From NCBI GenBank assembly GCA_038496445.1, contig JALMLS010000093.1, positions 1 through 64,000 on the forward strand: a stretch of 64,000 nucleotides of DNA, read 5' to 3'. Shown here in pieces: positions 61,923 to 64,000 of this stretch (positions are counted from its first letter, which is position 1; each line of letters begins with the position of its first letter). This DNA comes from Trichosphaerium sp. ATCC 40318 (taxonomy: Eukaryota > Discosea > Flabellinia > Trichosidae). The notes under the pieces are model-generated. The model was not told where the DNA came from. It saw nothing but the letters and a program-made list of their open reading frames with translations, and did not search any database. The position numbers were made by a program, and so were the translations under genes.

Positions 61923-63156
61923 TCACACATCATGAACATCTTCCTCGATTCCTGGACATTCATTTTCCAATTCTTCTTTGTTCTCATATTTACAAGAGCA
62001 AAACAGACAATATACATGCTTTTCTCTAAGACAGCAAACGTCAGTAAAAAACAAAAGCTATAAAGACAAGAAATTATGTTTGTAGTTGGTAGAAAGCCTT
62101 TACTACTTACCTCAGATATGTCAGCATTGCGGCATGCTTTTCGCTGCGCGATTCACTAGTAAGACTATCTAGATAAACTGGAACAGGCACAGGCTCCTCC
62201 TCTTCCTCTTCAACTTGCTCTAAAAGAAACCTGATTAGACGTCAAACGAAATTTCAAAAAATTACCTAATGCATGAAACTCAGCCAGTAATGCTGATGGA
62301 TACTCGATTTCAGCGTCCTCGTCAAGATGTCTTATCGTTTTTATCATTTGAAGGATCTGGTACTTCACCCTTAATCATCAAAATTAGTAAACAATACGGA
62401 AACAACTGTTAAAAAAGGAAGTGTTTTGAAGATACTTCTCGCGGTCGTCTTGTCAATGCTGACGCAATGTGGAGATCATTCACGTTTTATAGGGGTACTC
62501 ACCTTTTATCTTTAAACTGAGCCTTCATTCGTGACTGAAAACTAGATAAAGCAACACGTGTTTGTATTTGTTTTGTTTTCACATCAATCTTATCAAGTAA
62601 CTTCTTTTTTTCTTTTGAATAGACTTCTGAGACTGGTAACCCAAACCAGTACGTCCCATTTTAAGATCAACACCAATAGGATCTTGATGCTTAGGTCTAG
62701 TTTTACCAATCTTCATACCAGGCCTAAAGACATCGCGTCAAGTGCCATTCAACGAAAATTTGAGTTTCCCGAAAAAGCAAAAAATAGGAAAAAGTTCAAT
62801 GCGTTTTCACGTGATCAAAGACCCATTTTTTGATTTCTTACTTGTATCCCATCATTGCCAGTAACTTGAATCCTTTATTGTCGCTATCAAGTTTTTTTTC
62901 AAGTGCTGTTTCACGTTGTTTTACTTCTTGTTTTGCAATTTCTTTCTTTGTAAGCCGTTTTTTGCTGTTTATTATTCTTTTTTTTTTAATTTCTTCGTTT
63001 TGCGCCCAACGTGGTCTCTTACGTTTACGTGTCTTGTCTTTTACCTCTGCTGCTTGTAAAAAAGCATCTAAACGTGTAAATACGTAATATTGGGTATATA
63101 TGCTGTTTTAAATAAGTACCAGACATATAATCGTCTTCTGGGGCGTCAGAAGCCAT
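61923..63156 (-). CDS. GPATCH11: G-patch protein GPATCH11-like (DUF4187)
   Basis: The start MASDAPEDDYMSG is followed by a lysine-rich region (NEEIKKKRIINSKKRLTKKE), the G-patch core (LDSDNKGFKLLAMMGYK, then PGMKIGKTRPKHQDPIGVDL, KMGRTGLG), a coiled segment (KLLDKIDVKTKQIQTRVA) and the C-terminal DUF4187 block (YCLFCSCKYENKEELENECP, GIEEDVHDV). The last block is specific to GPATCH11. A GGG run at 62640-62642 appears to lack one base between GLG and PVSEVYSKEKKK. G-patch proteins often activate DEAH helicases in splicing. Stop TGA is at 61923-61925. Confidence 0.75.
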
Positions 63157-63476
63157 TTGGGAAAGAACGGAAGGATTTCCTGTTGTATCTCGCTCAAAAG
63201 CACCTAGCTACTTATGAGTGTGCCTAATTTTACAATGGTACATGCAACAGGACGCTTTCATACAATCTACCCGCGTAAATGGCTTAACAGTGCAGACTTA
63301 AAAAAACACTGAGCACTTTTTTTCGTTTCGGTTTTTCGAACTTGCCACCTCCTGTAGTAATTAATCAATTACAGCTTTCAATACGAGCTAGTTTTAGACT
63401 TCAGTTTATTTAACCAGTTCTAACTACAACATTGATGCATGGTCACGTGACGCGGGACAGAGGCTTGGTTTTTCAG

Positions 63477-64000
63477 TTATTTATCCCTAGAGAGTACCAT
63501 TTTATACAATTTATCAAAGTTTTCCAGCTCCTTTGTGAGTGCCTCTTCATCTTCAGAAAGCTCATCAATCTTTCCCTCGTTAGTACCATTGAAAAACAAT
63601 AAAACAGTACAAAATTTACTGTACATAAAAGTGATAAAGAGAGCGTACCTCGGCTTCAATATACTTTTTGAAATCATTAAACTTTTTTGTCCAACCGGTT
63701 TTATCTAATTATTTTGTTAGCCAGGGAGACGTTAGAAACAAACAAAGTACTATTACCTCCTGCGCTTAAGTAGCTCTTAATAAACCGAACATATCGTGTG
63801 AGAAGTATCGCTTTACGCACACATGCGTTTTCGAAATAATCAGTGTCCTTGAAGAGCAAATAAGTACAAAAACTAAGGAGTCTATTTATGCTAACCGTTG
63901 CTTTTGGAAATTCAATCTGTGTTGAGAATTGATGTTTCTCGTCTTCTCTAGTGACATACGAAGTACTAAAACATAAGTAAGGCGACACAAAATGCGAGCA
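63477..64000 (-). CDS. Partial gene cut by the window end, unknown
   Basis: The exons read SPYLCFSTSYVTREDEKHQF, STQIEFPKATVSINRLLSFC, YFENACVRKAILLTRYVRFI, then KTGWTKKFNDFKKYIEAE and GTNEGKIDELSEDEEALTKE, ending at TAG/TAA near 63477. The 5' part lies beyond 64000. The sequence is helical and polar. No family recognised. Confidence 0.4.

Overview
This window is nuclear DNA from a single-celled or simple eukaryote that I cannot place to lineage. It is AT-rich. Genes lie close together on both strands and are split by many short GT-AG introns (mostly about 40-110 bases). A U6 snRNA gene sits at 13027-13133, so the splicing machinery is the standard one. Intron-exon chains reconstruct recognisable eukaryotic proteins: PIG-B, ATE1, a MYST acetyltransferase, Cdh1/Fzr, Ddi1, uL24m, GPATCH11, lambda-crystallin-type dehydrogenase, an exostosin-type glycosyltransferase and a Rap-GAP/C2 protein. 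I see no sign of a bacterial operon, plasmid, CRISPR array or complete transposon.

Layout. 0-7.2 kb: an RCC1-like gene, an F-box/SPRY gene (-) and a long F-box/armadillo-like gene. 7.4-12.6 kb: a secreted Asp-box (BNR) protein and a nucleoside hydrolase. 13-16.5 kb: U6 and a secreted zinc metalloprotease (-). 16.6-19.2 kb: poorly resolved membrane and unknown exons (-). 19.4-21.7 kb: a CRYL1-like dehydrogenase and a small unknown gene. 21.8-23.7 kb: repeat copy 1 next to a gene with a paralogue at 60-61 kb. 24.9-28 kb: three tiny spliced genes and a tail-anchored protein. 28-35 kb: APH-like kinase, dual-specificity phosphatase, secreted coiled-coil protein, PIGB. 35-42.7 kb: a probable mitochondrial protein, the Rap-GAP/C2 gene, a ubiquitin-like protein and ATE1. 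42.7-47.5 kb: MORN-like relic, secreted glycoside hydrolase, arrestin-like fragment, F-box/LRR gene. 48-58.9 kb: exostosin GT, SAM-like protein, uL24m, MYST HAT, Cdh1, Ddi1. 59.2-64 kb: repeat copy 2, the F-box paralogue, GPATCH11 and a truncated gene.

Themes. Ubiquitin-proteasome factors are frequent: F-box proteins, Ub-like protein, ATE1, Cdh1 and Ddi1. Secreted hydrolases (BNR protein, metalloprotease, DUF4038-type hydrolase) suggest a feeding or surface-degrading lifestyle. Two properties cut across the window. The palindrome CACGTG occurs about 58 times by my count, often inside introns. Many otherwise conserved genes carry single-base frame breaks, mostly losses in A, T or G runs, which look more like consensus-sequence errors than true gene death. 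Splice sites were assigned by reading frame and motif continuity only, so exon boundaries are provisional. Gene symbols mean family resemblance, not proven orthology.
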